64,000 bases of DNA from Idiomarina piscisalsi. GTDB taxonomy: Bacteria > Pseudomonadota > Gammaproteobacteria > Enterobacterales > Alteromonadaceae. The stretch spans positions 2,294,001-2,358,000 of the forward strand of contig NZ_CP022133.1 of the NCBI RefSeq assembly GCF_002211765.1. Reading direction: 5' to 3'. Shown here in pieces: positions 1 to 10,591 of the stretch. The position numbers were made by a program, and so were the translations under genes. The number at the start of each line of letters is the position of its first letter. Position 1 is the first letter of the stretch. A model generated the notes under the pieces. It had not been told where the DNA came from, made no database searches, and saw only the letters and a program-made list of their open reading frames with translations.

Positions 1-2634
1 ATCGATAGAGTTTTCTTCGAGAATGTCGCAATTCTTCTCGTCAAGCAGCGTATTACGCGGTAACAGCACGTCTTCGCTACCTGGCTTAAGAACGTCGTCA
101 CAAAGGACACGGCCGAGCACGCGCTCACGCAACGGCTCTACAACATCACCACCTTCAATCAATGGTTTCATTGTCAGACCGTCGTGCGTACCACAGTCTT
201 CTTCCATGATAACGACGTCTTGAGAAACGTCGACCAGACGACGAGTCAGGTAACCCGAGTTCGCTGTTTTCAATGCGGTATCGGCAAGACCTTTACGAGC
301 ACCGTGCGTCGAGATGAAGTACTGGAGTACGTTCAGACCTTCACGGAAGTTCGCAACGATAGGCGTTTCGATGATTGAGCCATCTGGCTTAGCCATCAGA
401 CCACGCATACCGGCCAACTGACGAATCTGCGCGGGGCTACCACGAGCACCTGAGTCCGCCATCATGAAGATAGAGTTAAACGATGCCTGCTCTTCTTCTT
501 TACCGTCTTTATTGGTGACAACTTCTTTCGACAAGTTATCCATCATCGCTTTCGAGACTTTCTCGTTAGCCGTGGACCAAATATCGATAACTTTGTTGTA
601 TTTCTCACCAGCGGTTACCAAGCCAGACTCAAACTGCTCCTGAATTTCAGCAACTTCTTCTTCTGCCGCTGCAACAATTTCTTTCTTCGCTTCAGGAATA
701 ACCATATCGTTGATACCAACCGATGCACCTGAAACCATCGCATAATGGAAACCGGTGTACATGATTTGGTCAGCAAAAATAACCGTGTCTTTCAGACCCA
801 GGTTACGATACGCCTGGTTCAGCATACGGGCGATTGGCTTTTTACCCATAGCCTGATCGATAAGCTCAAACGGCAAGCCTTCTGGCATAATGAGCGACAA
901 CAATGCACGACCTACGGTGGTATCACGCACGGCTGTTTTCGTCGTACGGTTACCGTCTTCATCAGCGGTTGTGTCCGTAATACGCACTTTTACGCGTGAA
1001 TGCAGCTCTACATCACCATTACGGTAAGCTTTTTCAGCTTCAGACGGGCTTTTGAAGATCATGCCTTCGCCTTTACCGTTGATCTTCTCTTTGGTCATGT
1101 AATAAAGACCCAGTACAACGTCCTGAGAAGGCACGATGATTGGATCACCACTTGCTGGTGAAAGCACGTTGTTGGTGGACATCATCAACGCACGCGCTTC
1201 TAGCTGAGCTTCCAACGTCAGCGGCAAGTGAACCGCCATTTGGTCACCGTCAAAGTCGGCGTTATATGCCGCACAGACCAATGGGTGTAACTGAATCGCT
1301 TTACCTTCAATCAGTACCGGTTCGAACGCCTGAATACCTAAACGGTGAAGTGTTGGCGCACGGTTAAGCAATACCGGGTGCTCTTTAATCACTTCATCCA
1401 GAACGTCCCAAACTTCTGCGGTTTCGCGCTCAACCATTTTCTTAGCTGCTTTAATGGTTGTTGCTAAGCCCCGGCGCTCCAATTTGCCGTAGATAAACGG
1501 CTTGAACAGCTCCAGAGCCATCTTTTTAGGAAGACCACACTGGTGTAAGCGGAGCTTAGGACCAACGGTAATAACCGAACGACCTGAGTAGTCAACGCGC
1601 TTACCAAGAAGGTTCTGACGGAAACGACCTTGTTTACCTTTGATCATATCAGCCAAAGACTTCAGAGGACGTTTGTTGGAACCAGTAATAGCACGACCAC
1701 GACGACCGTTATCTAATAAGGCATCAACCGCCTCCTGCAGCATACGTTTTTCGTTGCGTACAATAATATCCGGAGCAGCCAAGTCTAATAGGCGCTTCAA
1801 ACGGTTATTACGGTTAATAACGCGGCGATACAAGTCGTTCAAATCAGACGTAGCAAAACGACCACCATCCAATGGTACCAACGGACGTAAGTCTGGTGGT
1901 AGAACAGGCAGTACTTTCAGAATCATCCATTCTGGCTTGTTGCCAGACATTTGGAAGGCTTCTAACAGTTTTAAACGTTTGCTGATTTTCTTACGCTTAG
2001 TTTCAGAGTTAGTTTCTGGTAACTCTTCGCGCAAGGTTTGAATTTCAGCGTCAATGTCGACAGCTCGCAGTAAATCAAGTACCGCTTCGGCACCCATTTT
2101 CGCATCGAACTCGTCGCCGTGCTCTTCCAATGCGTCCAGGTATTCTTCTTCAGTAAGAATCTGACCTTGTTCTAAAGACGTTAAACCGCCCTCTGTAACA
2201 ACGTAAGATTCAAAGTAAAGCACCCGTTCAATATCACGCAAGGTCATATCCAGCATTAGGCCAATACGAGATGGCAGTGATTTCAAGAACCAGATATGTG
2301 CCACTGGGCTTGCTAGCTCAATGTGACCCATACGCTCACGACGCACTTTGGTTAAGGTGACTTCAACGCCACACTTCTCACAAATAACACCGCGGTGTTT
2401 CAAACGCTTGTACTTACCACACAAACATTCGTAGTCTTTTACTGGACCAAAAATACGCGCACAGAATAACCCGTCACGCTCTGGTTTGAACGTACGATAG
2501 TTAATAGTTTCTGGCTTTTTGACTTCACCATACGACCAACTACGGATCATATCTGGCGAAGACAAAGCAATACGAATTCCGTCAAATTCGTCTGCTTGAT
2601 TCGTCGGCTTTAAAAGCTTCAACAAGTCTTTCAC
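1..2634 (-). CDS. rpoC: RNA polymerase beta' subunit, N-terminal 878 codons (cut by window edge)
   Basis: This is the largest catalytic subunit of DNA-dependent RNA polymerase. The reading frame runs from a GTG at 2634 to base 1 without a stop, so the C-terminal third (about 1400 residues are usual) lies outside the window. The N-terminal zinc site uses Cys70, Cys72, Cys85 and Cys88. The magnesium-binding NADFDGDQ motif lies near residues 457-464. The first cysteine of the second zinc site is present in DCGTHDG, and its partners fall beyond the edge. GTG was chosen because the protein then starts KDLLKLLKP as in relatives and a CAGGAGA ribosome site sits just upstream. It is the last visible gene of the rplKAJL-rpoBC unit, 72 bp after rpoB. 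Confidence 0.98.
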   Translation of the reverse strand, partial: MKDLLKLLKPTNQADEFDGIRIALSSPDMIRSWSYGEVKKPETINYRTFKPERDGLFCARIFGPVKDYECLCGKYKRLKHRGVICEKCGVEVTLTKVRRERMGHIELASPVAHIWFLKSLPSRIGLMLDMTLRDIERVLYFESYVVTEGGLTSLEQGQILTEEEYLDALEEHGDEFDAKMGAEAVLDLLRAVDIDAEIQTLREELPETNSETKRKKISKRLKLLEAFQMSGNKPEWMILKVLPVLPPDLRPLVPLDGGRFATSDLNDLYRRVINRNNRLKRLLDLAAPDIIVRNEKRMLQEAVDALLDNGRRGRAITGSNKRPLKSLADMIKGKQGRFRQNLLGKRVDYSGRSVITVGPKLRLHQCGLPKKMALELFKPFIYGKLERRGLATTIKAAKKMVERETAEVWDVLDEVIKEHPVLLNRAPTLHRLGIQAFEPVLIEGKAIQLHPLVCAAYNADFDGDQMAVHLPLTLEAQLEARALMMSTNNVLSPASGDPIIVPSQDVVLGLYYMTKEKINGKGEGMIFKSPSEAEKAYRNGDVELHSRVKVRITDTTADEDGNRTTKTAVRDTTVGRALLSLIMPEGLPFELIDQAMGKKPIARMLNQAYRNLGLKDTVIFADQIMYTGFHYAMVSGASVGINDMVIPEAKKEIVAAAEEEVAEIQEQFESGLVTAGEKYNKVIDIWSTANEKVSKAMMDNLSKEVVTNKDGKEEEQASFNSIFMMADSGARGSPAQIRQLAGMRGLMAKPDGSIIETPIVANFREGLNVLQYFISTHGARKGLADTALKTANSGYLTRRLVDVSQDVVIMEEDCGTHDGLTMKPLIEGGDVVEPLRERVLGRVLCDDVLKPGSEDVLLPRNTLLDEKNCDILEENSID

Positions 2635-2663
2635 GATTTATCTCCTGTCGGAGTTCAACCTAT

Positions 2664-2684
2664 GGGGAGTGAACATCACTCCCC
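2664..2684 (-). other. Intercistronic hairpin between rpoB and rpoC
   Basis: Two perfect 8-base arms (GGGGAGTG and CACTCCCC) flank a 5-base loop in the 72-bp rpoB-rpoC gap. No T-run follows on the minus strand, so a terminator is unlikely. An RNA-processing or stability element is possible but unproven. Confidence 0.45.
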
Positions 2685-2706
2685 CAGTAATTCCAGCAAC
2701 AGACGC

Positions 2707-5700
2707 TTAGTTCTGTTCCAGCTCGATATTGATGCCCAGAGAGCGAATTTCTTTCAACAATACGTTGAACGACTCTGGCATACCCGCTTCCATTTGCAGG
2801 TTGTTGTCGACGATGTTTTTGTACATCTTCGTACGACCGTTTACGTCATCCGATTTAACCGTCAACATTTCCTGCAAGGTGTATGCAGCACCATATGCTT
2901 CTAATGCCCAGACTTCCATTTCACCGAAGCGCTGACCACCAAACTGTGCTTTACCACCTAATGGCTGCTGAGTTACCAAGCTATAAGAGCCGGTAGAACG
3001 AGCGTGCATCTTGTCATCGACCAAGTGGTTCAATTTCAGCATGTACATGTAACCGACGGTTACATCACGCTCAAACTTCTCACCCGTACGGCCGTCAAAC
3101 AGTGGTATCTGACCTGACTCAGGTAAATCCGCCAGTTTCAGAAGTTCTTTAATTTCTTCTTCAACCGCACCGTCGAATACTGGTGTCGCCGTCGGCAGAC
3201 CAGCTTTCAGGTTTCCTGCTAAGCGCATCACTTCGTCATCAGAGAACTCACTGATGTCTACTTTCTGACGGCACTCACCCAAGTCATAAACTTGCTGTAA
3301 GAAGTCACGCAGATCTTTCATTGCGCGCTGCTGCTTCAGCATCTTGTCTATCTTGCTACCAATTCCGCGAGCCGCCATACCCAAGTGTGTTTCCAACACC
3401 TGACCGATGTTCATCCGCGACGGTACACCTAGCGGGTTCAATACGATATCGACCGGGTTACCTTCATCATCGTGAGGCATATCCTCAACAGGGATGATAG
3501 TAGAGATAACACCTTTGTTACCGTGACGACCTGCTAACTTGTCACCCGGCTGAATACTGCGCTTAACTGCCAAGTAAACTTTTACAATCTTCAGTACGCC
3601 AGGCGCTAAGTCATCACCTTGAGTGATTTTACGGCGCTTGTTTTCGTACTTCGTATCGAAATCGTCGCTGATTTGCTGGTATTGCTCTGCAATCTGCTCT
3701 AACTGTGCTTGCGCATCTTCAGAACCTAAGTCCTGTGTTAGCCAGTTTTTACGATCAATACTCGCAAGTTTCGCTTCGTCGAAGCCGTTCGCTAGCAACA
3801 AGTTGCGTGCACGGTTATAAATACCTTCTTCAAGAATCTTAAATTCTTCGGTCAGGTCTTTCTTAACCTTCGCCAGTTGCATCTCTTCGATAGCAACTGC
3901 GCGTTTATCTTTTTCAACGCCATCACGAGTAAAGACTTGTACGTCAATAACGGTACCGTTGACACCGTTAGGAACGCGTAACGAACTGTCTTTAACGTCC
4001 GACGCTTTCTCACCAAAGATTGCTCTCAAAAGCTTCTCTTCCGGCGTCAGCTGCGTTTCGCCTTTTGGCGTGACTTTGCCAACGAGGATGTCGCCGCCTT
4101 TAACTTCGGCACCAACATAGACAACACCAGCTTCATCAAGCTTACCAAGCGCTGATTCACCGACGTTTGGAATATCTGAAGTGATTTCTTCAGCACCCAA
4201 TTTGGTATCACGGGCAACACAGTTCAGCTCTTGAATGTGGATAGTGGTTAAACGATCTTCTTGCGCTACGCGCTCAGAAATAAGGATTGAATCCTCAAAA
4301 TTGTAACCATTCCACGGCATGAACGCGACACGTAGGTTTTGACCCAGTGCCAATTCACCTAAGTCTGTCGATGGACCATCTGCCAATACGTCGCCACGCG
4401 TTACCGGCTCACCAGGATTAACCGTTGGTTTTTGGTTAATGCACGTGTTTTGGTTAGAGCGTGTGTACTTAGTTAAGTTGTAAATGTCGATGCCCGCTTC
4501 GCCCGGTACCATCTCTTCTTCATTTACCTTAACAACGATACGGCTTGCATCGACATAGTCGACGACACCACCACGTTTCGCGACAACGGTAACGCCCGAG
4601 TCAACTGCGATAGTGCGTTCGATACCAGTACCGACTAACGGCTTGTCAGCACGTAACGTTGGTACTGCCTGACGTTGCATGTTTGAGCCCATCAATGCAC
4701 GGTTCGCATCATCGTGTTCAAGGAATGGGATCATGCTTGCTGCGATTGACACGATTTGCTGAGGAGCAACGTCCATATACTGAACTTGCTCTTTACTCAT
4801 CAATGTAAATTCGTTTTTATGTCGGCAAGGCACTAAGTCTTCGGTTAACTCACCTTTGTCGTTAAGCGCTACGTTCGCCTGAGCGATAACATAGTTGCCT
4901 TCTTCAATCGCTGACAAGTAGTCAACTTCGTCGGTGACTACACCGTCTTCAATACGACGGTAAGGTGTTTCCAGGAAACCGTACTCGTTCGTTCTGGAGA
5001 AACTCGACAGTGAGTTAATCAGACCGATGTTCGGACCTTCCGGGGTTTCGATTGGACACAAACGACCGTAGTGAGTCGGGTGTACGTCTCGAACTTCAAA
5101 ACCTGCTCGCTCACGTGTCAAACCACCCGGACCTAACGCAGAAATACGACGTTTGTGCGTCACTTCTGACAGTGGGTTGTTTTGATCCATGAACTGCGAT
5201 AATTGACTTGAACCGAAGAACTCTTTCACCGCGGCACTAATAGGCTTCGCATTGATAAGGTCCTGTGGCATGGTGTTGTCCAGGTCGCCTAGCGACAAAC
5301 GCTCTTTAACAGCGCGTTCAACACGAACAAGGCCAACACGGAATTGGTTTTCTGCCATCTCACCTACAGAACGGATTCGACGGTTACCCAAGTGGTCAAT
5401 ATCATCAACTTCATCAAGACCATTTCGGATCTCGATAAGCTTTTTCATAACATCGATAATGTCTTCTTTAGACAGCGTATTATCTCCACTTAGGTCATCA
5501 CGACCTAAACGGCGATTAAACTTCATGCGACCAACAGTTGACAAGTCATAGCGCTCGTCACTAAAGAATAGGTTATCGAATAACGCTTCGGCTGCTTCAC
5601 GCGTCGGTGGTTCACCCGGACGCATCATACGATAGATTTCAACCAACGCTTCCAAACGGTTAGTGGTTGAATCCACGCGCAGCGTTTCGCTCATGTATGG

Positions 5701-6735
5701 ACCGTGGTCCAAGTCATTCACGAATAACGTTTCAATTTTCTTAATTCCGGCTTCGCTTAATTCCGCAATTAACTCAAGCGTTAATACGTCGTTTGCATGG
5801 CCGACGACTTCGCCTGTTTTCTTATCGGCGTAGTCTTTTGCTAATACTTTCCCGACCATGTATTCAGTCGGCACGTCCATTTCTTTAATGTCGAGTTTTT
5901 CCAACTGACGAATATGACGTGCGGTAATACGACGGCCTTTTTCAACCAATACTTCGCCATCGGTACCTTTAATGTCGAACTTCGCCGTTTCACCACGAAG
6001 ACGCTCAGGCACCAACTCCATCTTGACTTTGGTTTTCAAGATTTCAAAGTAGGTTGTTTCGAAGAACATATCGAGAATTTCTTCAGTGCTGTATTCAAGC
6101 GCACGAAGAATAATAGACGCCGGTAACTTACGGCGACGGTCGATACGAACAAACACGTTGTCTTTAGGATCAAACTCAAAGTCTAACCACGAGCCACGGT
6201 ATGGGATAACTCGTGCGTTATACAGAACTTTACCTGACGAGTGCGATTTACCTTTATCATGGTCAAAGAAGACACCCGGAGAGCGGTGAAGCTGGGAAAC
6301 GATCACTCGTTCTGTACCATTGATAACGAAAGTTCCGTTTTCTGTCATTAACGGAATTTCGCCCATGTACACTTCTTGCTCTTTAATGTCTTTAACCGTT
6401 CCGGCTGCTGCTTCTTTATCAAACAGGACCAGACGCAGTTTCACACGCAGAGGTGCTGAGTAGGTAATACCACGAATTTGACATTCTTCAACGTCAAATG
6501 CCGGCTCACCCATGTGATAACTGACGTACTGCAGTTCCGCATTACCTGAGTAGCTGGCAATAGGAAAAACCGAACGAAAAGCCGCTTCCAAGCCGTTATT
6601 GGCGTCTGGATCGACTTCAATAAATTTCTTAAATGAATCAAGCTGCATAGACAGCAAATAAGGCACTTCTAAGACCTGCGGTCGTTTACCAAAGTCCTTA
6701 CGAATACGTTTTTTCTCAGAGTAGGAGTACGCCAT
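2707..6735 (-). CDS. rpoB: RNA polymerase beta subunit
   Basis: This is the second large subunit of RNA polymerase and forms the other half of the active-site cleft. At 1342 residues it matches the E. coli length exactly. The rifampicin-binding region around residues 505-535 reads [15 protein letters not shown] and continues through [13 protein letters not shown], so the usual resistance positions look wild type. The C-terminal part contains the [12 protein letters not shown] motif. Translation starts at ATG ([16 protein letters not shown]), the conserved start. It is preceded by the attenuator-like gap after rplL and followed by rpoC. Confidence 0.98.
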   Translation of the reverse strand: MAYSYSEKKRIRKDFGKRPQVLEVPYLLSMQLDSFKKFIEVDPDANNGLEAAFRSVFPIASYSGNAELQYVSYHMGEPAFDVEECQIRGITYSAPLRVKLRLVLFDKEAAAGTVKDIKEQEVYMGEIPLMTENGTFVINGTERVIVSQLHRSPGVFFDHDKGKSHSSGKVLYNARVIPYRGSWLDFEFDPKDNVFVRIDRRRKLPASIILRALEYSTEEILDMFFETTYFEILKTKVKMELVPERLRGETAKFDIKGTDGEVLVEKGRRITARHIRQLEKLDIKEMDVPTEYMVGKVLAKDYADKKTGEVVGHANDVLTLELIAELSEAGIKKIETLFVNDLDHGPYMSETLRVDSTTNRLEALVEIYRMMRPGEPPTREAAEALFDNLFFSDERYDLSTVGRMKFNRRLGRDDLSGDNTLSKEDIIDVMKKLIEIRNGLDEVDDIDHLGNRRIRSVGEMAENQFRVGLVRVERAVKERLSLGDLDNTMPQDLINAKPISAAVKEFFGSSQLSQFMDQNNPLSEVTHKRRISALGPGGLTRERAGFEVRDVHPTHYGRLCPIETPEGPNIGLINSLSSFSRTNEYGFLETPYRRIEDGVVTDEVDYLSAIEEGNYVIAQANVALNDKGELTEDLVPCRHKNEFTLMSKEQVQYMDVAPQQIVSIAASMIPFLEHDDANRALMGSNMQRQAVPTLRADKPLVGTGIERTIAVDSGVTVVAKRGGVVDYVDASRIVVKVNEEEMVPGEAGIDIYNLTKYTRSNQNTCINQKPTVNPGEPVTRGDVLADGPSTDLGELALGQNLRVAFMPWNGYNFEDSILISERVAQEDRLTTIHIQELNCVARDTKLGAEEITSDIPNVGESALGKLDEAGVVYVGAEVKGGDILVGKVTPKGETQLTPEEKLLRAIFGEKASDVKDSSLRVPNGVNGTVIDVQVFTRDGVEKDKRAVAIEEMQLAKVKKDLTEEFKILEEGIYNRARNLLLANGFDEAKLASIDRKNWLTQDLGSEDAQAQLEQIAEQYQQISDDFDTKYENKRRKITQGDDLAPGVLKIVKVYLAVKRSIQPGDKLAGRHGNKGVISTIIPVEDMPHDDEGNPVDIVLNPLGVPSRMNIGQVLETHLGMAARGIGSKIDKMLKQQRAMKDLRDFLQQVYDLGECRQKVDISEFSDDEVMRLAGNLKAGLPTATPVFDGAVEEEIKELLKLADLPESGQIPLFDGRTGEKFERDVTVGYMYMLKLNHLVDDKMHARSTGSYSLVTQQPLGGKAQFGGQRFGEMEVWALEAYGAAYTLQEMLTVKSDDVNGRTKMYKNIVDNNLQMEAGMPESFNVLLKEIRSLGINIELEQN

Positions 6736-6882
6736 GGGGTTCCTCAGCTAGCTGATTGATGACCCTAACCAACGAGTGGTTCGATGGTTAAGACAGATGA
6801 ATCTTTTATCTGTCGATCCCGTGTTGTTTTTGCAAAACTTGTATCCCAACCTCGGGCAAAAATGATACAAGCAATACAGCGC

Positions 6883-6930
6883 AAAAAGGCTGGTGGTTAT
6901 TTAACCACCAGCCCAAGGCTCTAAAGAGCC
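6883..6930 (-). terminator. rplL-rpoB attenuator: two hairpins, the second followed by a T-run
   Basis: Reading the minus strand after rplL, a palindrome GGCTCTTTAGAGCC (6917-6930) is followed by a stronger hairpin with arms GGCTGGTGGTTA and its complement (6888-6913). Five T residues follow directly (6883-6887). A partial terminator between rplL and rpoB is known in E. coli, where it lowers rpoBC expression relative to the ribosomal proteins. The position and structure here suggest the same role. Confidence 0.8.
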
Positions 6931-6951
6931 ATATTTTGTACAAAAGTCGAC

Positions 6952-7329
6952 TTACTTAACTTCAACTTCCGCACCAGCTTCTTCAAGCTGCTTTTTCAGC
7001 TCTTCAGCTTCGTCTTTGCTAACACCTTCTTTGACTGCAACTGGTGCAGACTCAACCATAGCTTTAGCTTCTTTCAAGCCAAGGCCGGTTGCGCCGCGAA
7101 CAGCTTTGATAGCAGCAACTTTGTTGCTACCAGCGCCTTTCAGCATTACGTCAAATTCAGTTTTCTCTTCAGCTGCTGCTTCGCCGCCTGCTGCTGGACC
7201 AGCTGCTACTGCAACTGCTGCAGATGCGTCAACGCCGAATTTTTCTTCAGCTGCTTCGATCAGTTCAACCAGTTCCATTACTGGCATTTCAGCGATCGCG
7301 TTTAAGATATCGTCTTTAGTCAGAGCCAT
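6952..7329 (-). CDS. rplL: 50S ribosomal protein L7/L12
   Basis: This is the acidic multi-copy stalk protein that recruits GTPase translation factors to the ribosome. The 125 residues show the N-terminal dimerisation segment ([12 protein letters not shown]), an alanine/glycine-rich hinge near 37-55, and a C-terminal domain with the [20 protein letters not shown] surface helix. An AGGAG site precedes the ATG. It lies 53 bp after rplJ in the same transcript, and the attenuator hairpins follow it. Confidence 0.97.
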   Translation of the reverse strand: MALTKDDILNAIAEMPVMELVELIEAAEEKFGVDASAAVAVAAGPAAGGEAAAEEKTEFDVMLKGAGSNKVAAIKAVRGATGLGLKEAKAMVESAPVAVKEGVSKDEAEELKKQLEEAGAEVEVK

Positions 7330-7382
7330 TACTCTAAACTCCTGGGTTGATAATTACAAAAAATGGTTAAAAAACCAACGTA

Positions 7383-7901
7383 TTATTTAGCGTCTTTAAT
7401 TGCTGCCAACGTTCTAACGAACTTGCTAGGTACTTCGTTAACTGTTTTAACGAACTTGCTAACAGGTTCTTTGAAGGTGGCGAGCAATTTAGCCAATGCT
7501 TCGTCACGAGTCGGAAGTGAAGCAACCGCGTCCAATTTTTCAGGACCCATGATGCCATTACCGATTGACAGAGCCATTACCTGAAGGTTCTTGTTTTCTT
7601 TGCCAAAGTCTTTGAACAAGCGAGCTGATGCGCCCGGTGCGTCCATAGAAAAGCCATAAACAAGAGGTCCTTTAAGTACATCACTCATGTCGTCGAACTG
7701 AGTACCTTCAAAAGCCCGTTTTGCAAGAGTATTTCGAACAACTTTCAGAAATACGCCTTGCTCACGTGCTTTTTTACGAAGCTCAGTCATATCGGCAACT
7801 TCGATGCCTCGATATTCAGCAACGGTGACGGCTAGCGCATTCGAAGCAACGTCGTTAACTTCCTTAACGATGGCTTTCTTTCCGGCTAAACCAATTGCCA
7901 C
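7383..7901 (-). CDS. rplJ: 50S ribosomal protein L10
   Basis: L10 is the base of the ribosomal stalk, binding 23S rRNA and L7/L12 dimers, and in its family represses its own operon. The open frame extends 22 codons further upstream, but the start is set at GTG 7901: a GAGGTGA ribosome site lies just before it and the protein then begins [15 protein letters not shown], aligning with the family N-terminus. This gives 172 residues against about 165 in E. coli. The longer version would translate leader RNA hairpins. The C-terminus ends [12 protein letters not shown]. Confidence 0.96.
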   Translation of the reverse strand: MAIGLAGKKAIVKEVNDVASNALAVTVAEYRGIEVADMTELRKKAREQGVFLKVVRNTLAKRAFEGTQFDDMSDVLKGPLVYGFSMDAPGASARLFKDFGKENKNLQVMALSIGNGIMGPEKLDAVASLPTRDEALAKLLATFKEPVSKFVKTVNEVPSKFVRTLAAIKDAK

Positions 7902-7924
7902 TGATATCACCTCGTTTTCAATTT

Positions 7925-7969
7925 GGAGCCGAAGCTCCGCGTTACAATTAGGTGGAGTTACCTCCACCG
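7925..7969 (-). promoter_or_regulatory. Two hairpins just upstream of the rplJ start
   Basis: On the minus strand a hairpin with GGTGGAG/CTCCACC arms (7951-7969) is followed by GGAGC-TTCG-GCTCC (7925-7938), a UUCG tetraloop stem that ends about 20 bases before the rplJ ribosome site. They lie between the L10 leader core and the gene and could take part in translational control. That role is inferred. Confidence 0.5.
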
Positions 7970-7999
7970 CGTTGTCACGGTGATTCTCTACCCAGAGAG

Positions 8000-8098
8000 C
8001 CTGAGTCGGATATCACCATCTGCGTAGGAAATTAAGTGCCGCTATTCGATACTACTGAAATTCTCGCGGTACACCTACGGTCTTGGACGGGAGCCTTG
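8000..8098 (-). ncRNA. L10 leader (ribosomal protein autoregulatory mRNA element)
   Basis: The rplA-rplJ gap carries, on the minus strand, GTCCAAGACCGTAGGTG (about 8073-8089) and, further on, CCTACGCAGATGGTGATA (8011-8028). These pair (CGTAGG with CCTACG) and match the conserved blocks of the E. coli rplJ leader bound by L10/L12, the Rfam L10_leader family. Binding represses translation of rplJ and rplL when the proteins exceed rRNA supply. Confidence 0.85.
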
Positions 8099-8149
8099 CT
8101 TGTCGCTTTTTGAGCATTACAAACGGCAGCTCCAACCCATAAACCTTAA

Positions 8150-8845
8150 TTAACCAGCGCTGACTGTACCCTGGTCAATACTCACACCAGCGCCCATCGT
8201 TGTAGACAAGCTGATGCGCTTAAAGTAAACACCCTTTGCAGAAGAAGGCTTAGCTTTCTTAAGCGCTCCTAATAATGCATCAAGGTTTTCTTTCAATTTC
8301 GCGTCATCGAAATCGACACGGCCGATTGTTGCGTGAACAATACCGTTTTTGTCGTTGCGATAACGAACCTGACCCGCTTTAGCATTTTTAACGGCTGTTG
8401 CAACGTCAGGAGTTACTGTACCTGTTTTCGGGTTAGGCATCAGACCACGTGGGCCTAAGATTTGACCTAATTGACCAACAACACGCATTGCGTCAGGTGA
8501 TGCTACGACAACGTCGAAGTTCATCTCACCTTTCTTAACTTGCTCAGCTAAATCTTCCATACCAACAATGTCAGCACCTGCTTCTTTCGCTTTGTCTGCA
8601 TTGTCGCCAGAAGTAAATACCGCAACGCGAACGTCACGACCAGTACCGTTTGGCAATACTGTCGCGCCACGAACGTTTTGGTCAGATTTACGAGCATCGA
8701 TGCCAAGGTTTACGGCAACATCAACGCTTTCAGTGAATTTTGCTGTTGCTAATTCTTTCAACAGTGCAATTGCTTCATTCACGTCGTAATCGCGGGCTTC
8801 AACTTTCTCTGCGATCATGCGAGCGCGTTTTGTTAATTTAGCCAT
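8150..8845 (-). CDS. rplA: 50S ribosomal protein L1
   Basis: L1 forms the mobile stalk at the E site of the large subunit and in relatives also represses translation of the rplK-rplA message. It has 231 residues, close to the 234 of E. coli. Family signatures include [11 protein letters not shown] and the stretch [15 protein letters not shown] near residues 130-145. It begins 3 bp after rplK ends, consistent with translational coupling. The gap after it carries the L10 leader. Confidence 0.97.
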   Translation of the reverse strand: MAKLTKRARMIAEKVEARDYDVNEAIALLKELATAKFTESVDVAVNLGIDARKSDQNVRGATVLPNGTGRDVRVAVFTSGDNADKAKEAGADIVGMEDLAEQVKKGEMNFDVVVASPDAMRVVGQLGQILGPRGLMPNPKTGTVTPDVATAVKNAKAGQVRYRNDKNGIVHATIGRVDFDDAKLKENLDALLGALKKAKPSSAKGVYFKRISLSTTMGAGVSIDQGTVSAG

Positions 8846-8848
8846 CGA

Positions 8849-9277
8849 TTAGCCCTCCACGTTCAAGCCCATCGCACGAGCAGAGCCGGCGATAGTGCGT
8901 ACAGCTGCGTCCATGTCGGCAGCAGTCAGATCGGGTTCTTTAGTTTTCGCAATTTCTTCCAATTGCGCGCGAGTTACCGTACCAACTTTCTTGGTATTAG
9001 GCTCGCCAGAACCGCTCTTGATACCCGCTGCTTTCTTAAGCAAGAAAGACGCAGGAGGCGTTTTCGTAATGAACGTGAATGAACGATCTTCAAATACTGT
9101 AATTTCAACAGGAACAGGCGCGCCTTTTTCCAGGCTGTCTGTTTGCGCGTTGAATGCTTTACAGAATTCCATGATGTTTACACCGTGCTGACCCAAGGCT
9201 GGACCAACTGGCGGCGACGGGTTAGCTGAACCAGCAGCTACCTGCAATTTGATAATGGCTGATACTTTCTTCGCCAT
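8849..9277 (-). CDS. rplK: 50S ribosomal protein L11
   Basis: L11 binds the GTPase-associated region of 23S rRNA and is needed for RelA activation. It has 142 residues, the usual length. The N-terminal domain has the proline-rich [13 protein letters not shown] segment (thiostrepton-site contact). The C-terminal RNA-binding domain contains [12 protein letters not shown] and ends [12 protein letters not shown]. It is the first gene of its transcript, with a consensus promoter upstream, and is followed 3 bp later by rplA. Confidence 0.97.
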   Translation of the reverse strand: MAKKVSAIIKLQVAAGSANPSPPVGPALGQHGVNIMEFCKAFNAQTDSLEKGAPVPVEITVFEDRSFTFITKTPPASFLLKKAAGIKSGSGEPNTKKVGTVTRAQLEEIAKTKEPDLTAADMDAAVRTIAGSARAMGLNVEG

Positions 9278-9351
9278 GATTATTACCTCTGTTGTGGGTT
9301 TAACGCCTCGTAACTTTTCAGAGCGAAGTTACTCAATCGGCTTCCCGTTAA

Positions 9352-9384
9352 AAAAGGACGCGAATTATAAGTTAATTCGCGTCG
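9352..9384 (-). terminator. nusG terminator hairpin overlapping the rplK promoter
   Basis: On the minus strand, two perfect 11-base arms (GACGCGAATTA and TAATTCGCGTC, 9358-9384) with a 5-base loop are followed by CC and six T residues. This is a good intrinsic terminator for the secE-nusG transcript. Its 3' arm contains the -10 box of the rplK promoter, so the two functions overlap. Confidence 0.65.
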
Positions 9385-9392
9385 TTGATCAA
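9364..9392 (-). promoter_or_regulatory. Sigma-70 promoter of rplK-rplA
   Basis: On the minus strand TTGATC (9387-9392) and a perfect TATAAT (9364-9369) are separated by 17 bp, with a GC-rich TCGCGTC discriminator before the probable start. GC-rich discriminators are typical of stringently controlled ribosomal promoters. The start would leave about an 80-base leader before rplK. Confidence 0.8.
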
Positions 9393-9414
9393 TGCTAGAT
9401 TGATGATTTTTTGA

Positions 9415-9954
9415 TCACGACTTCTCGATTTGACCAAACTCTAAATCGACAGGTGTGGCGCGACCGAAAATTGAAACAGAGACGGTCACACGACTTTTCT
9501 CGTAATCAACCTCTTCCACTGTACCGTTAAAGTCAGCAAACGGACCATCGGTAACACGAACCACTTCGCCCGGCTCGAACAACGTCTTGGGCTTCGGCTT
9601 GTCTGCTGAGTCTTGTAAACGATCAAGAATAGCGTCTGCTTCTTTCTTAGAAATTGGTGTAGGGCGGTCGCTTGTACCACCGATAAAGCCAAGTACACGC
9701 GGAACGCTCTTAATTAAGTGCCATGAATCTTCGTCCATGACCATTTCAACCAAGACATAACCTGGAAAAAATTTACGTTCACTTTTACGACGCACGCCGC
9801 CACGCATTTCAACGACCTCTTCCTTCGGCACTAAGATTTCGCCGAATTTGTCTTCCATATTATGCAGCTTGATATGTTCTTTCAGAGATTCCGCAACACG
9901 AGCTTCGTAACCAGAAAAAGCCTGTACGACGTACCAACGTTTCTTATCGCTCAT
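9415..9954 (-). CDS. nusG: Transcription termination/antitermination factor NusG
   Basis: NusG binds RNA polymerase through its N-terminal NGN domain and links it to Rho, or to ribosomal S10, through its C-terminal KOW domain. The 179 residues include [12 protein letters not shown] at the start, [12 protein letters not shown] near 65-75 and the KOW segment [13 protein letters not shown] near 130-145. It lies 3 bp after secE, the standard secE-nusG pair, and ends just before the terminator/promoter overlap ahead of rplK. Confidence 0.97.
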   Translation of the reverse strand: MSDKKRWYVVQAFSGYEARVAESLKEHIKLHNMEDKFGEILVPKEEVVEMRGGVRRKSERKFFPGYVLVEMVMDEDSWHLIKSVPRVLGFIGGTSDRPTPISKKEADAILDRLQDSADKPKPKTLFEPGEVVRVTDGPFADFNGTVEEVDYEKSRVTVSVSIFGRATPVDLEFGQIEKS

Positions 9955-9957
9955 AGT

Positions 9958-10338
9958 TTAAATCTCCAGTCCGGTTAAGAAGCCTACGACACGCACAAGT
10001 ATTCCATCTAAACCCCAGAGGATTAAAGCAACAATAACGGTCGCTACAACAACAATGAGTGTGGTCTGGGTTGCTTCCTGACGCGAAGGCCAAACGACTT
10101 TGCGAACCTCAGTACGACTTTCTTTAGCGAAAGACAAAAACTTTCTACCTTTAATCGTTGTGGAGGCAAAAAAACCTGCCAATGCCACCAATACGACAAC
10201 ACCGATAGCGCGGTAAAGTACTGAGATTTCTTCTGCGTAGTAATGATTTCCGCCGATAGCTACAACTAGCAAGGCGATTGTGATGATCCATTTCAAGCTG
10301 TTTAATGAACTGCTCTGCGTCTCGTTATTTGCGCTCAT
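9958..10338 (-). CDS. secE: Preprotein translocase subunit SecE
   Basis: SecE is an essential inner-membrane component of the SecYEG protein channel. At 126 residues it is the long, three-helix gammaproteobacterial type. Hydrophobic segments lie near 17-35, 42-60 and 95-115. The conserved cytoplasmic motif before the last helix reads ESRTEVRKVVWPSRQEA. It sits between tRNA-Trp and nusG as in related genomes and is probably transcribed from the promoter upstream of the tRNA. Confidence 0.95.
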   Translation of the reverse strand: MSANNETQSSSLNSLKWIITIALLVVAIGGNHYYAEEISVLYRAIGVVVLVALAGFFASTTIKGRKFLSFAKESRTEVRKVVWPSRQEATQTTLIVVVATVIVALILWGLDGILVRVVGFLTGLEI

Positions 10339-10383
10339 TCTTTAATCCTAATTGCGACCGGTCTTCGCTTTTAACTTAAAATC

Positions 10384-10460
10384 TGGCAGGGGCGGAGGGA
10401 TTCGAACCCCCAACCGTCGGTTTTGGAGACCGCTGTTCTGCCAATTGGAACTACGCCCCT
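10384..10460 (-). tRNA. trpT: tRNA-Trp (CCA anticodon)
   Basis: The minus strand folds into a full cloverleaf: acceptor AGGGGCG/CGCCCCU, D stem GUUC/GAAC, anticodon loop CUCCAAA with CCA, T arm GGGGG-TTCGAAT-CCCTC, and an encoded 3' CCA. The top pair of the anticodon stem is a G-A mismatch where E. coli has C-G. It lies between tuf and secE. Confidence 0.97.
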
Positions 10461-10509
10461 AAATAATGTCCTTCACGCTTATCTTACTTGGTGTAGGATT
10501 GGACGCGGT

Positions 10510-10537
10510 ATTATACCTAAGACAGCGCTTCGCGCAA
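10510..10537 (-). promoter_or_regulatory. Sigma-70 promoter for trpT-secE-nusG
   Basis: The minus strand shows TTGCGC (10532-10537), a 16-bp spacer and a perfect TATAAT (10510-10515), followed by a GC-rich ACCGCGTCC discriminator. It lies just after the tuf terminator and about 50 bp before tRNA-Trp. Confidence 0.7.
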
Positions 10538-10542
10538 GCCAT

Positions 10543-10567
10543 AAAAAAGCCCGGCATAAAGCCGGGC
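10543..10567 (-). terminator. Intrinsic terminator after tuf
   Basis: The minus strand has a GC-rich hairpin with GCCCGGC/GCCGGGC arms and loop TTTAT (10549-10567), followed by six T residues (10543-10548). It closes the tRNA-tuf transcript. Confidence 0.9.
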
Positions 10568-10591
10568 TCTGTATACGATACTGAAACCGTA

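Noticed and set aside
7902..7967. A 22-codon N-terminal extension of rplJ
   Set aside because: It translates leader RNA hairpins, and the GAGGTGA site with family alignment places the start at GTG 7901.
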